64,000 bases of DNA from Fen-1258 sp041658245 (GTDB taxonomy: Bacteria; Bacteroidota; Ignavibacteria; Ignavibacteriales; Melioribacteraceae). The DNA lies in assembly GCA_041658245.1 (NCBI GenBank), contig JBBAAM010000014.1, forward strand, positions 5,803-69,802, written 5' to 3'. Below are positions 43,269 to 52,081 of this stretch, in pieces. The notes beneath the pieces were generated by a model. It searched no databases and was not told the DNA's origin. It worked only from the letters and a program-made list of their open reading frames with translations. Both the position numbers and the translations under genes were made by a program. How positions within the stretch are numbered: the first letter of the stretch is position 1; every line of letters begins with the position of its first letter.

Positions 43269-46200
43269 GTGGTGAATACTTATACTAAACTGTTGTTGAG
43301 AGTGATCGTTTTTATATCACTTATATACGGTTTGTCAACTACCGTGTCTGCACAGACTAAAAAATTGCTTAGCGTGCAAGATTATACCAGCATTGCTAAA
43401 ATTACCAGTAAAGCTGAGGGCACAGATCTCACTTTTACAAGGCCATATTCTCCGGGTGGATCCATGACAATTTTTGCGGGAGTTTTTAATGGAACGCTAA
43501 ATTCGGTTACTAAAAAATTCTATTGTATCGATCTTTCACGTGATTTAGCTTACAGTCCCGCTGAATATTGGGATGAAGGATTTACACCGGCGCAGATAAC
43601 TTATATACTAAACAACTACTATCCACTTAAGACCAGTTACACAGGTAAACTTACTGATAATAATAAAGAAGCAGCAGCAGTCCAAATTGCAATTTGGTAT
43701 TTTAGCGATAATGTTAATGCTAATACTGTAACAGATGCAACCATAAAAACCAGAGCTCTTACAATTATAGCAGATGCAACATTAAATGCAGGAAATACCA
43801 ATCCTCTTGCAACTCTTCAAGTTATTCCTACAAATCAAACGGTTCCAGCAGGAACTCCGGCTTCATTTTATGTTCAAGCGATATCACTTTCAAATACACC
43901 GGTTTCGGGAGTCACAATTCAGTTAACAACAACACTTGGAACACTTAGCACAACAAGTGTAATAACAGGCCCTGATGGCAAGACTCCAACAATTACTTTG
44001 AACTACGGCTCAAATGGAACGGCATCGGTAAAAGCAAAAGCAACTGTTGAAATTCCTCAGGGAACAAAGTACGTTCACAAAACAAATCCAAACGATCATC
44101 AAAAACTTGTTCTTGCAACTCCAGCTACAGATGTAAAGGAAGTTTTTACAAATATTGAATTCACTTCATGTAAAAACACGATTGGCGATTTTGTATGGCA
44201 CGATGCAAATGCAAACGGAATTCAAGATGATGGTTCATCATCGGGAATTGGAGGTGTAGTTGTTCAATTGCTGCAAGGAACAACTGTTAAACAAACAACA
44301 ACTACTGGGGCAACCGGGTTCTATCAATTCACAAATGTTGATAACGGAACTTATACGGTTCAAATTGCTACAAGCAACTTTACAGGAAGCGGTGCGTTAG
44401 CAGGAGGTTCGGCAAGCGAAAACTGGTTCATGACATTAAAAGGTCAAGGCGGTGATACTGCTAAAGACAGCGATGGCGATCCTTCAACAAATTCTGCAAG
44501 CGTAACATTAAACTGTGCAAATAATATGAAAATAGATTTTGGTTTTTTCAAAGTTTGTATCAGTTTACAAAAAACAGGTCCCGCTTCGGTCAATGTAGGC
44601 GATAAAATAACCTATTCGTTTACAGTTACAAATTGCGGCGATGTTCTATTAGCCGGCGGTGCAAGGGTTTATGATGCATTATTAAATCCAGCAGGGGATC
44701 ATCAAATCCAATATTTAACACTCACTCCTGGACAAAGTGCAACATTTACATATGATTACACAACAACGCCAAACAATTGCGGAAACTTGGTAAATAATGC
44801 TTGGGTAATTGGTTTTCCGTCTCTAGGTGGATATAATTTTAATGGCGCAACGGTTCGCGCTGATGACAGCCATACTGTAAATGTTATTTGCAATGCTTCT
44901 ATTGGCGATAAAGTCTGGATAGACACAAACGGAAACGGTTTACAAGATTACGGTGAAGTTGGAAAAAGCGGTGTTACAGTAAAACTATATGATTGCAACG
45001 ATAACCTAAAAGGAACAACAACAACAAACACAAGCGGTAATTATTTGTTCAATAATTTAATCCCAGGCAGTTACTACGTAAAATTTGATTTGCCGACAGG
45101 ATTTTCATTCACAACAAAAGATGCCGGAAACGATGCTATTGATTCTGATGCTGATCCGATAACCGGCAAAACAATTTGCACAACATTAAGCGCCGGTGAA
45201 AATGATTTAACTTGGGATGCAGGTTTGAAAGAGTGCAAAAACAAGATCGGCAATTTTGTTTGGCACGATGCAAATGCAAATGGTATTCAAGATAATAATG
45301 AGCCCGGTATTCAAGGTGTTGTAGTAGAATTGTTGAATAGTGCCGGTGGTTTAATTATCACCACTACTACAGTTGCTAACGGTTATTATGAATTTGCAAA
45401 CTTATCGAACGGAACTTACGGAGTAAGAGTAGCTAATTCGAATTACCTTAGCGGTGGGGTCCTGTTCAGCACAGCACAAACAAAATGGTACGCCACAAAG
45501 AAGAATATAGGAAGCGATGATACAAAAGACAGCGATGCTCTGAAGAACGAAAGCGTTTCTGTTACACTTTCTTGCGACGAAAATATAACCATAGATTTCG
45601 GTTTCTACAAAACTTGTGTAAGTATAACCAAAACCGCAGATAAACAAGTAGCTAAACCTGGCGAAGTAGTAAACTATACACTTACAGTTGAAAATTGCGG
45701 CGATATACCGCTTGCCAGTGGAGTAGATATTTACGACACAATGTTCCCGAAAGTCGGAAAGCCAAATCCACTCAATGTTAACCTTAACGCAGGCAATTTC
45801 TATGTAGTAAACTATTCATACACAGTAACGGCTGACGACTGCGATAAACCATTAAAAAATACAGCAAGGGCGGTCGGTCATCCGGCAGATGGATCTGCAG
45901 ATGTTGAATTTACTGCCGATGTAACAGTAAACGTTGATTGCTCGCAATGTTCAAATAAGATTGGTGATTTTGTATGGCGCGATCTTAATGCCAATGGTAT
46001 TCAAAATACGGGCGAATCCGGAATCTCGGGTGTTTTAGTTGAGTTATTAATTGGTGGATCACCTTATAAAACAACTACCACTGACGGAACCGGTAAATAT
46101 AAATTTGAGAATATTCCGAATGGAACTTATGAAGTTCGAATTGCCCCTTCTAACTATGCAATGGGTGGAGTTCTTTATAGCACATCACAAACAAAGTGGT

Positions 46201-48962
46201 ATGCTTCGCCCAAGAATCAAGGAAGCGATGATTCCAAAGACAGTGATGCAAATTTGGGAGAAAAAGTATTTGTTACAGTCGGCTGTAACGATAATTTAAC
46301 AATAGATTTCGGTTTCTACAAAACATGCGTTACTATAACTAAAACCGCCGATAAGCAAACAGCTAAGCCTGGTGATATAATAAACTATACTCTTACTGTT
46401 GAAAACTGCGGCGACATAGCGCTTGCAAGCGGAGTGGATATTTATGACGATATGTTCCCGAAGGTAGGAATACAAAATCCATTAAATGTAACTATTGGTG
46501 CCGGCAGTTTCTCTGTTAAAAGTTATTCCTATACAGTAACGGACAATGATTGTGGCGGTGAAATAATAAACACAGCAAAAGCAGTCGGTCGTCCGGCAAA
46601 TGGCTCTGACTATGTTGTTGATGAAAGTACCTGGAAGGTTATAGTAACTTGTGATCTGAAGGCTGATCTTAAGATTGAAAAAACAGTTGATAATCAAAAT
46701 CCGAGATGCGGCGATTATATTACATTTACAATAAAGGTTACAAATAATGGTCCTTCTAAATCAAAAGGTGTTGAAGTAACAGATCTATTGCCAACCGGAT
46801 TAGATTATCTTTCAAGCACATCTTCACAGGGCACTTTTAATTCTTCAACAGGCAGATGGTTAGTTGGTGATTTGAATAATGGGGCATCTGCAACATTAAC
46901 TATAAGAGTAAATGTAAACTGCGATAAGATAAACAGTTCAACATTTGTATTAGAACAAGCTAAAGGTTACAACTTATTCGTAATTGAAGATCTTAATCAA
47001 CCATCTTCTGATACACAAGGTAAAATGGCTGTTGGAAGAGATGCTTATCTTGCAAATTACAGTGTAGGCGATATTTTACCACCAAACAGCGGAGATGTTT
47101 TAGTTGTTGGAAGAAACCTGCAATTTGTAAGCGGAAGAGTTTATAACGGAAATGCAGTTTATGGTAATTCTACAAACTTGCCTATCGGTCCTGTAACCAT
47201 AGACGGAAGCTTACGAAAAGATAGCCCGATAGATTTCGTTTCTGCAAAAGCATACTTGGAAAACCTTTCAACAATGCTCAGCAGTTACACAGTAAATGGT
47301 ACTACAACATTTCAATGGAGCGGTTTAACTTTAACCGGTACCGATCCTTATTTGAATGTATTCAAAGTAAGCGGCGCAAACTTATCGGCAGCAACCAGTG
47401 TAACCATTAACGCTCCTAACGGCTCGGTAGTTCTTGTTAACATTGATGGTGCATATGTTACTTGGACAGGCGGACATGTTGTAAACGGAACAAGCATTGG
47501 CAATGTTCTCTATAATTTTTACCAATCAACTAATTTACAAATCAGGGCTATTGATGTACGCGGTTCTGTTTTAGCGCCTTTTGCTGCTCTTTATTTCCCA
47601 TCCGGTTTGATTAGTGGTCAGGTAATATGCAAATCTATGGTAGGAGCCGGGCAATTCAATCTCTCGCCATTTGTTGGAAATATCCCTTGTGATAAAGAGA
47701 TAACCAATGTTGCTTGTATTACAGGAACGACTACAACAGATCCGAATACATATAACAATAGTGCAAGTGTTAAGATAAAAGTATCAAACAATGGCTGCAA
47801 CACCTGCTCTGGTAATATTGGAAACTGGCAATTCACAAGTGGATTTGCCGCCGGAGAAATCATTTATTCAATGACTTCTATTAATAGTGATGTATCTGCA
47901 GGCACATCCAGCGGCAAAATTTACAAATCTACCAATCGCGGTCAAACTTGGACTATAATAAACAGTAGCATGAATGTATCGTTTATCTGGTCGCAAATTA
48001 ACAATAACGGTTTACTCTTTGCAGCCACAGAACAGGGCATCTTCAAATATAACGGCTTTACATGGACTTTAGCTGGATTATTCGGAAAAGATGTTCACTC
48101 TCTTGTTGCGAAGAACGGAATATTGTATGCAGGAACATGGGGATTTGGAGTTTACAAATCAATAGATAATGGATCAACATGGTTAGCAATAAATAGTGGT
48201 CTCGGCTCTTCGTTAACCATTCAATCATTAACAATAACAAACAACGGTGATGTATTTGCCGGAACTGTTGGCGGCGGTCTCTACAAATCAACAAATGGAT
48301 TGAGCTGGAATAAAATAGGCAGTGGTAATGATCTTATCTGGTCTCTTGGTTCTACGTCTTCAGCAATATTCGCCGGAACATACGGTGATGGTCTTTACAG
48401 ATCAATTGACGGCGGTTATAACTTCACAAAATTGACATCGTTAAATGTTCCTTTTATTTACTCGATTGTAAGTGATGGAACAGGTAAAGTGTATGTTAGT
48501 TCATTAACAAGCGGTGTATTTGTCTCTTCTGATAATGGCTATACATGGACATCACTTGGCATGGGTGGCGTTGGCGTAAGCTCTGTAACTGTAAGCTCTA
48601 GCTCGGGTCTATTATATGCCGGAACAAAGAGCGGTCAAGTATACTCGATCTCAAGCAACAATAACGCAACGGATGTCAATGACAACTTGATTACACCTAC
48701 AGAATATAAGCTTGCTCAGAACTATCCGAACCCGTTTAATCCTTCAACAACTATTGAGTTCGCAGTTCCAAATGCTGGAATGTATTCGTTGAAAGTTTAC
48801 AACACGCTCGGTCAAGAAGTTGCAAACTTGGTAGAAAACGAATTAGCATCCGGATTGCACAAAGTAACTTTCGATGCCAGCAAACTTGCAAGCGGAATGT
48901 ACATCTACAAGTTGAGCGGAAATAATGTAAACGTTTCCAAGAAAATGATCTTGATGAAGTAA
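43269..48962 (+). CDS. Giant T9SS surface protein with thioester-like, SdrD-B, DUF11 and choice-of-anchor A domains
   Basis: A GTG start (43269 or 43272) and signal peptide (to residue 29) lead a 1897-residue mosaic. Residues about 60-170 resemble Gram-positive thioester domains: FYCID (Cys 86) and AAAVQIAIWYF (Gln 139) could form an internal Cys-Gln thioester. Next come a bacterial Ig-like domain (195-275), four SdrD-B domains starting near 304, 544, 658 and 896 (IGDFVWHDANANGIQ), interleaved DUF11/DUF7507-like domains, a DUF11 near 1135, a choice-of-anchor A domain (1230-1475) nested within that DUF11, a sialidase-like propeller (1510-1795) and a T9SS type A signal. It is probably a cell-surface adhesin; covalent attachment is inferred. 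Confidence 0.85.
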   Translation: MVNTYTKLLLRVIVFISLIYGLSTTVSAQTKKLLSVQDYTSIAKITSKAEGTDLTFTRPYSPGGSMTIFAGVFNGTLNSVTKKFYCIDLSRDLAYSPAEYWDEGFTPAQITYILNNYYPLKTSYTGKLTDNNKEAAAVQIAIWYFSDNVNANTVTDATIKTRALTIIADATLNAGNTNPLATLQVIPTNQTVPAGTPASFYVQAISLSNTPVSGVTIQLTTTLGTLSTTSVITGPDGKTPTITLNYGSNGTASVKAKATVEIPQGTKYVHKTNPNDHQKLVLATPATDVKEVFTNIEFTSCKNTIGDFVWHDANANGIQDDGSSSGIGGVVVQLLQGTTVKQTTTTGATGFYQFTNVDNGTYTVQIATSNFTGSGALAGGSASENWFMTLKGQGGDTAKDSDGDPSTNSASVTLNCANNMKIDFGFFKVCISLQKTGPASVNVGDKITYSFTVTNCGDVLLAGGARVYDALLNPAGDHQIQYLTLTPGQSATFTYDYTTTPNNCGNLVNNAWVIGFPSLGGYNFNGATVRADDSHTVNVICNASIGDKVWIDTNGNGLQDYGEVGKSGVTVKLYDCNDNLKGTTTTNTSGNYLFNNLIPGSYYVKFDLPTGFSFTTKDAGNDAIDSDADPITGKTICTTLSAGENDLTWDAGLKECKNKIGNFVWHDANANGIQDNNEPGIQGVVVELLNSAGGLIITTTTVANGYYEFANLSNGTYGVRVANSNYLSGGVLFSTAQTKWYATKKNIGSDDTKDSDALKNESVSVTLSCDENITIDFGFYKTCVSITKTADKQVAKPGEVVNYTLTVENCGDIPLASGVDIYDTMFPKVGKPNPLNVNLNAGNFYVVNYSYTVTADDCDKPLKNTARAVGHPADGSADVEFTADVTVNVDCSQCSNKIGDFVWRDLNANGIQNTGESGISGVLVELLIGGSPYKTTTTDGTGKYKFENIPNGTYEVRIAPSNYAMGGVLYSTSQTKWYASPKNQGSDDSKDSDANLGEKVFVTVGCNDNLTIDFGFYKTCVTITKTADKQTAKPGDIINYTLTVENCGDIALASGVDIYDDMFPKVGIQNPLNVTIGAGSFSVKSYSYTVTDNDCGGEIINTAKAVGRPANGSDYVVDESTWKVIVTCDLKADLKIEKTVDNQNPRCGDYITFTIKVTNNGPSKSKGVEVTDLLPTGLDYLSSTSSQGTFNSSTGRWLVGDLNNGASATLTIRVNVNCDKINSSTFVLEQAKGYNLFVIEDLNQPSSDTQGKMAVGRDAYLANYSVGDILPPNSGDVLVVGRNLQFVSGRVYNGNAVYGNSTNLPIGPVTIDGSLRKDSPIDFVSAKAYLENLSTMLSSYTVNGTTTFQWSGLTLTGTDPYLNVFKVSGANLSAATSVTINAPNGSVVLVNIDGAYVTWTGGHVVNGTSIGNVLYNFYQSTNLQIRAIDVRGSVLAPFAALYFPSGLISGQVICKSMVGAGQFNLSPFVGNIPCDKEITNVACITGTTTTDPNTYNNSASVKIKVSNNGCNTCSGNIGNWQFTSGFAAGEIIYSMTSINSDVSAGTSSGKIYKSTNRGQTWTIINSSMNVSFIWSQINNNGLLFAATEQGIFKYNGFTWTLAGLFGKDVHSLVAKNGILYAGTWGFGVYKSIDNGSTWLAINSGLGSSLTIQSLTITNNGDVFAGTVGGGLYKSTNGLSWNKIGSGNDLIWSLGSTSSAIFAGTYGDGLYRSIDGGYNFTKLTSLNVPFIYSIVSDGTGKVYVSSLTSGVFVSSDNGYTWTSLGMGGVGVSSVTVSSSSGLLYAGTKSGQVYSISSNNNATDVNDNLITPTEYKLAQNYPNPFNPSTTIEFAVPNAGMYSLKVYNTLGQEVANLVENELASGLHKVTFDASKLASGMYIYKLSGNNVNVSKKMILMK

Positions 48963-48997
48963 TCAACTTATTAGTTAAACAATCTTAGTCTAGAGGG

Positions 48998-49026
48998 ACC
49001 CTGCTGCGGCAGGGTTCTTCTTTTTA
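48998..49026 (+). terminator. Intrinsic terminator of the giant surface protein gene
   Basis: ACCCTGC-TGCG-GCAGGGT (48998-49015) followed by a T-rich run (TTCTTCTTTTT) lies 35 bp after the stop codon. Confidence 0.9.
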
Positions 49027-49152
49027 GAGAGAAATTATATCTGACTCTTTTTAAATCTTCATTTCAAACTGATACAAATCAAGCTTAGATCAATTCGATT
49101 TAATCATCAAAACCGCAATGTTCAGTTGGCACTATGATTGTAATAATATATA

Positions 49153-49267
49153 CAAATTAGCACCCTCTAATTTGCAGAAAGCACAACCCTCAAAAAAGCT
49201 TTCTCGATAGCGGCGGTTATATTGGTGATAGGTACTTCGGCTGGGCTTATCACTAAGGTATCCGCCC
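49153..49267. ncRNA. Candidate structured RNA (three consecutive hairpins) upstream of rpmH
   Basis: In the 442-bp gap between the giant gene and rpmH, three stems follow one another: CAAATTAG/CTAATTTG (49153-49160/49167-49174), AGAAAGC/GCTTTCT (49176-49182/49198-49204), and a compound stem GGCGG/CCGCC (49212-49216/49262-49266) enclosing GTGATAGG/GCTTATCAC (49225-49232/49245-49253). The last ends in CCTTTTG, giving it terminator character on the plus strand. It ends 138 bp before rpmH. I do not recognise a known family; it could be a leader, attenuator or small RNA on either strand. Confidence 0.4.
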
Positions 49268-49404
49268 TTTTGCTTTAAAGATTGATTAATAACTTCACAA
49301 AAATGTAAAATCTGCATTATATATAGATAGTCTTCTTCTCATAACTTTGGTTATTACTTACAAAATCTTTAATTTTGCACACTTTCAAATGAATAGGTAA
49401 CAAA

Positions 49405-49551
49405 ATGAAGCGCACTTTTCAGCCAAGTAAAACAAAAAGAAAAAATAAACACGGCTTCCGCGAAAGAATGGCAACCAAAAACGGCCGTAAAGTTCTTGCG
49501 CGCAGACGAGCTAAAGGTAGAAAAAAATTAACCGTTAGCGACGAAGGATAA
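49405..49551 (+). CDS. rpmH: Ribosomal protein bL34
   Basis: This 48-residue very basic protein starts MKRTFQPSKTKRKNKHGF, followed by RERMATKNGRKVLARRRAKGR, the standard bL34 sequence, with a short extra acidic tail (TVSDEG). It belongs to the large ribosomal subunit. It is immediately followed by rnpA with no gap, the usual order. Confidence 0.98.
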   Translation: MKRTFQPSKTKRKNKHGFRERMATKNGRKVLARRRAKGRKKLTVSDEG

Positions 49552-49950
49552 TTGAAACAGTTTGGTCTTTCTTCAAAGGAAAGAATCAAAAGTAAAAACG
49601 AATTCGATCTTGTTTATTCCGCTGGAGAAATTTTATTTTCTTCGTCTCAAAAATTCAAAGCTGTTTTTTTCATTCAAAAAGAATCTGAAACGAGTGGAAT
49701 TAAAACAGCTTTTGCTGTTTCAAGAAAGAGCGGAATAGCTGTCTGGAGAAATCGAATTAAAAGACTTTTACGGGAATCGTATCGTCTAAACAAAAAAGCT
49801 ATTTATTCAGAAGTAGAATTAAAAAAATTGAGGGTGTTTATTGTATTCTCGCCTAATACAATAAATCAAAAAAACAGCAGAAAAATTTTATTGAAAGAGG
49901 TTATGCCGGAAGTAATTGATTTGATGAATCGAATCAAGAAAAGGTTTTGA
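49552..49950 (+). CDS. rnpA: Ribonuclease P protein component
   Basis: RnpA is the protein subunit of RNase P, which matures tRNA 5' ends. The 132-residue protein starts with TTG directly after the rpmH stop codon and contains LSSKERIKSKNEFDLVYSAG, TAFAVSRKSGIAVWRNRIKRLLRESYRLN, the RNR-type RNA-binding motif of the family. Translational coupling to rpmH is likely. Confidence 0.96.
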   Translation: MKQFGLSSKERIKSKNEFDLVYSAGEILFSSSQKFKAVFFIQKESETSGIKTAFAVSRKSGIAVWRNRIKRLLRESYRLNKKAIYSEVELKKLRVFIVFSPNTINQKNSRKILLKEVMPEVIDLMNRIKKRF

Positions 49951-49951
49951 G

Positions 49952-50161
49952 ATGCGGCATGTTCCGATATATTTAATTAAGCTTTATCAAAAATTTATTT
50001 CGCCGATGTTTGCACCCTCCTGCCGCTTTTATCCTACTTGTTCCGAATATGCGGTTCAAGCAATTACAAAGTACGGCGCATTTAAAGGCGGGGCAAAAGC
50101 AATTTGGCGAATTTTGAGATGCAATCCTTTTAACAAAGGCGGGATTGATCCGGTAGAATAA
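49952..50161 (+). CDS. yidD: Membrane protein insertion efficiency factor YidD
   Basis: The 69-residue protein has the YidD signature YQKFISPMFAPSCRFYPTCSEYAVQAI with its three conserved cysteines, followed by KAIWRILRCNPFNKGGIDPV. It assists membrane protein insertion by YidC. It begins 1 bp after rnpA and ends 13 bp before yidC. Confidence 0.97.
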   Translation: MRHVPIYLIKLYQKFISPMFAPSCRFYPTCSEYAVQAITKYGAFKGGAKAIWRILRCNPFNKGGIDPVE

Positions 50162-50174
50162 ATAAAGGAATAAA

Positions 50175-52019
50175 ATGGACAAACAAACAACATCTGCATT
50201 TATACTCATCGGACTTATTCTTGTGGTGTGGCTCTATTTCAATTCTCCCGCTCCTCAGCCGCAGCAAAAAAAGAAAGGACAGCCAACCGCTGTTGAACAG
50301 AAAGATACAACCGCAGTGAAACCCCCTGTTCAACAAAAACAAACAGCAAAACCTTTGGAAGAACCTGCTCCTTTCGGCGCCAAACAACTAACAGAAAAAA
50401 TAATAACGATCGAAACAGATCTTGCTAAGATAGAACTTACTAATAAGGGTGCAAAGATCAGAAGATATTTTATAAAGAAATATAAAACCTGGTATCATGC
50501 CGATGTTAAAGACACAAATTTTTATAATCAGCATGTTCAATTAGTCAGTTCGAATAACGGCGGTGACTTTAATATAATCTTCGTTACAAAAGAAGGAAAG
50601 CTTGTAAATACCTCTTCAATAGATTTCAATTCTTCTGCAAAAAATTATTTTTATAAAGTCAGCAGTAAAGATTCCGTCGCTATCAAATATGAGTTTTTGA
50701 CCGGCAAAGGAAAAGCAATAAGAAAGAATTTTGTTTTTTACGGTGATAACTATGCCACCAAGATTGATGTTGAACTTGAAAACATGGATGATGTTATTAG
50801 CAGTTACAGATATGATGTTGTCTGGTCTAGCGGATTAGTTAACCCCGAAGAAAATTCAGTTGATGAGGCAATTCATTCAAATGCAAGCGCATACTCCGGC
50901 GACGAGCAAGTAATTGTTGATGCAACCGCAGCAGGCGAAAAAGTTACTAAAGATATTAACGGAAAGGTTGATTGGGTCGCGATCCGGAATAAATATTTTA
51001 CAATGATTCTCGCACCTACAAATCCGAGTAGTGAGGGCGGTGCTTTTTTCGAGGGTAATCATATTCTAAATCAATACGGTGCAAAAGAAATTTACAGCGC
51101 AAGTTTGAAAATGCCGTTTAAAAACCAGAAGCTGCAGAAAGATTCATTTACTCTTTATCTTGGTCCTATTGATTATAGTATTCTTAAATCTTACGGAAAA
51201 AATTTTCAAACTGTTTTTGACTTTGGAAGTTTTTTCGGATTAAAATTCATCATCAGACCAATTTCTGAGTTTATACTTCTTCCTCTTTTTAAATTTTTAC
51301 ATGGATTTATTTCCAACTTCGGCATCGTAATAATTATTTTTTCTATCATTATAAAATTTGCGCTTCATCCGCTTACGCGTCAAAGTATGAAGTCTATGAA
51401 AAAGATGCAGATGCTTCAACCGAAGATCACCGAACTCAAAGAGAAACATAAAGACAATCCTCAGAAGGTTCAGCAAGAAACGATGAAGCTCTACTCAACG
51501 TACGGAATTAACCCGATGGGCGGCTGCCTGCCAATGCTTTTACAAATGCCGATTCTAATTGCATTGTGGAGTTTATTTAACGTTACAATCGAAATTCGTC
51601 AACAGCCGTTTATGCTGTGGATTACAAATCTTTCTTCGCCGGATATTATTTACAAATTACCTTTTAAGATTCCTCTCTTTAATGTTGATGTTATCAGCGG
51701 TCTTGCTTTGATGATGGGAATAACAATGTTTATTCAGCAAAAGATGAGCATTAAAGATCCTTCACAAAAAGCATTGGTGTATATCATGCCTGTTATGATG
51801 ACGATAATGTTTATGAGCTTCCCTTCGGGCCTGAATCTTTATTACTTTATGTTCAATGCTCTTTCGATCGGTCAACAATATTATATTAATCATAAGCATG
51901 ATAATGTAGAGCTTGTTCCTGTGGCTAATCCAAACAAGAAAAAAGGATTCATGTCGAGAATGATGGCGGCGGCTGAAAAGCAATCTCAAGAACAGAAAAA
52001 ATCTTTAAAAAGAAAATAA
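50175..52019 (+). CDS. yidC: Membrane protein insertase YidC
   Basis: The 614-residue protein has an N-terminal helix (SAFILIGLILVVWLYF), a Pro/Gln-rich linker, a large periplasmic domain (about 75-340) and the conserved Oxa1/YidC core with five helices (SNFGIVIIIFSIIIKFALHPLTRQSMKSMKKMQMLQPKI, GINPMGGCLPMLLQMPILIALW), ending in a Lys-rich ribosome-binding tail. It inserts inner-membrane proteins with or without SecYEG. It is the normal Gram-negative length. Confidence 0.97.
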   Translation: MDKQTTSAFILIGLILVVWLYFNSPAPQPQQKKKGQPTAVEQKDTTAVKPPVQQKQTAKPLEEPAPFGAKQLTEKIITIETDLAKIELTNKGAKIRRYFIKKYKTWYHADVKDTNFYNQHVQLVSSNNGGDFNIIFVTKEGKLVNTSSIDFNSSAKNYFYKVSSKDSVAIKYEFLTGKGKAIRKNFVFYGDNYATKIDVELENMDDVISSYRYDVVWSSGLVNPEENSVDEAIHSNASAYSGDEQVIVDATAAGEKVTKDINGKVDWVAIRNKYFTMILAPTNPSSEGGAFFEGNHILNQYGAKEIYSASLKMPFKNQKLQKDSFTLYLGPIDYSILKSYGKNFQTVFDFGSFFGLKFIIRPISEFILLPLFKFLHGFISNFGIVIIIFSIIIKFALHPLTRQSMKSMKKMQMLQPKITELKEKHKDNPQKVQQETMKLYSTYGINPMGGCLPMLLQMPILIALWSLFNVTIEIRQQPFMLWITNLSSPDIIYKLPFKIPLFNVDVISGLALMMGITMFIQQKMSIKDPSQKALVYIMPVMMTIMFMSFPSGLNLYYFMFNALSIGQQYYINHKHDNVELVPVANPNKKKGFMSRMMAAAEKQSQEQKKSLKRK

Positions 52020-52025
52020 ATGTTC

Positions 52026-52046
52026 TGTGCCTCCGGTGGGGGCACA
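52026..52046. terminator. Hairpin between yidC and the patatin gene
   Basis: TGTGCC (52026-52031) and GGCACA (52041-52046) form a GC-rich stem seven bases after the yidC stop. The following sequence AAAGTTTAATTTTG is only moderately T-rich, so termination would be partial at best; a REP-like element is an alternative. Confidence 0.45.
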
Positions 52047-52081
52047 AAGTTTAATTTTGTTCTAAACATAATTACTATCGG

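Noticed and set aside
44180..46650. SdrD-B repeat region as a DNA-level tandem repeat or recombination hotspot
   Set aside because: The copies are diverged at the DNA level and are better described as protein domains.
49132..49317. 61-residue minus-strand open frame upstream of rpmH
   Set aside because: It coincides with the three-hairpin stretch, which better explains the sequence; no family recognised.
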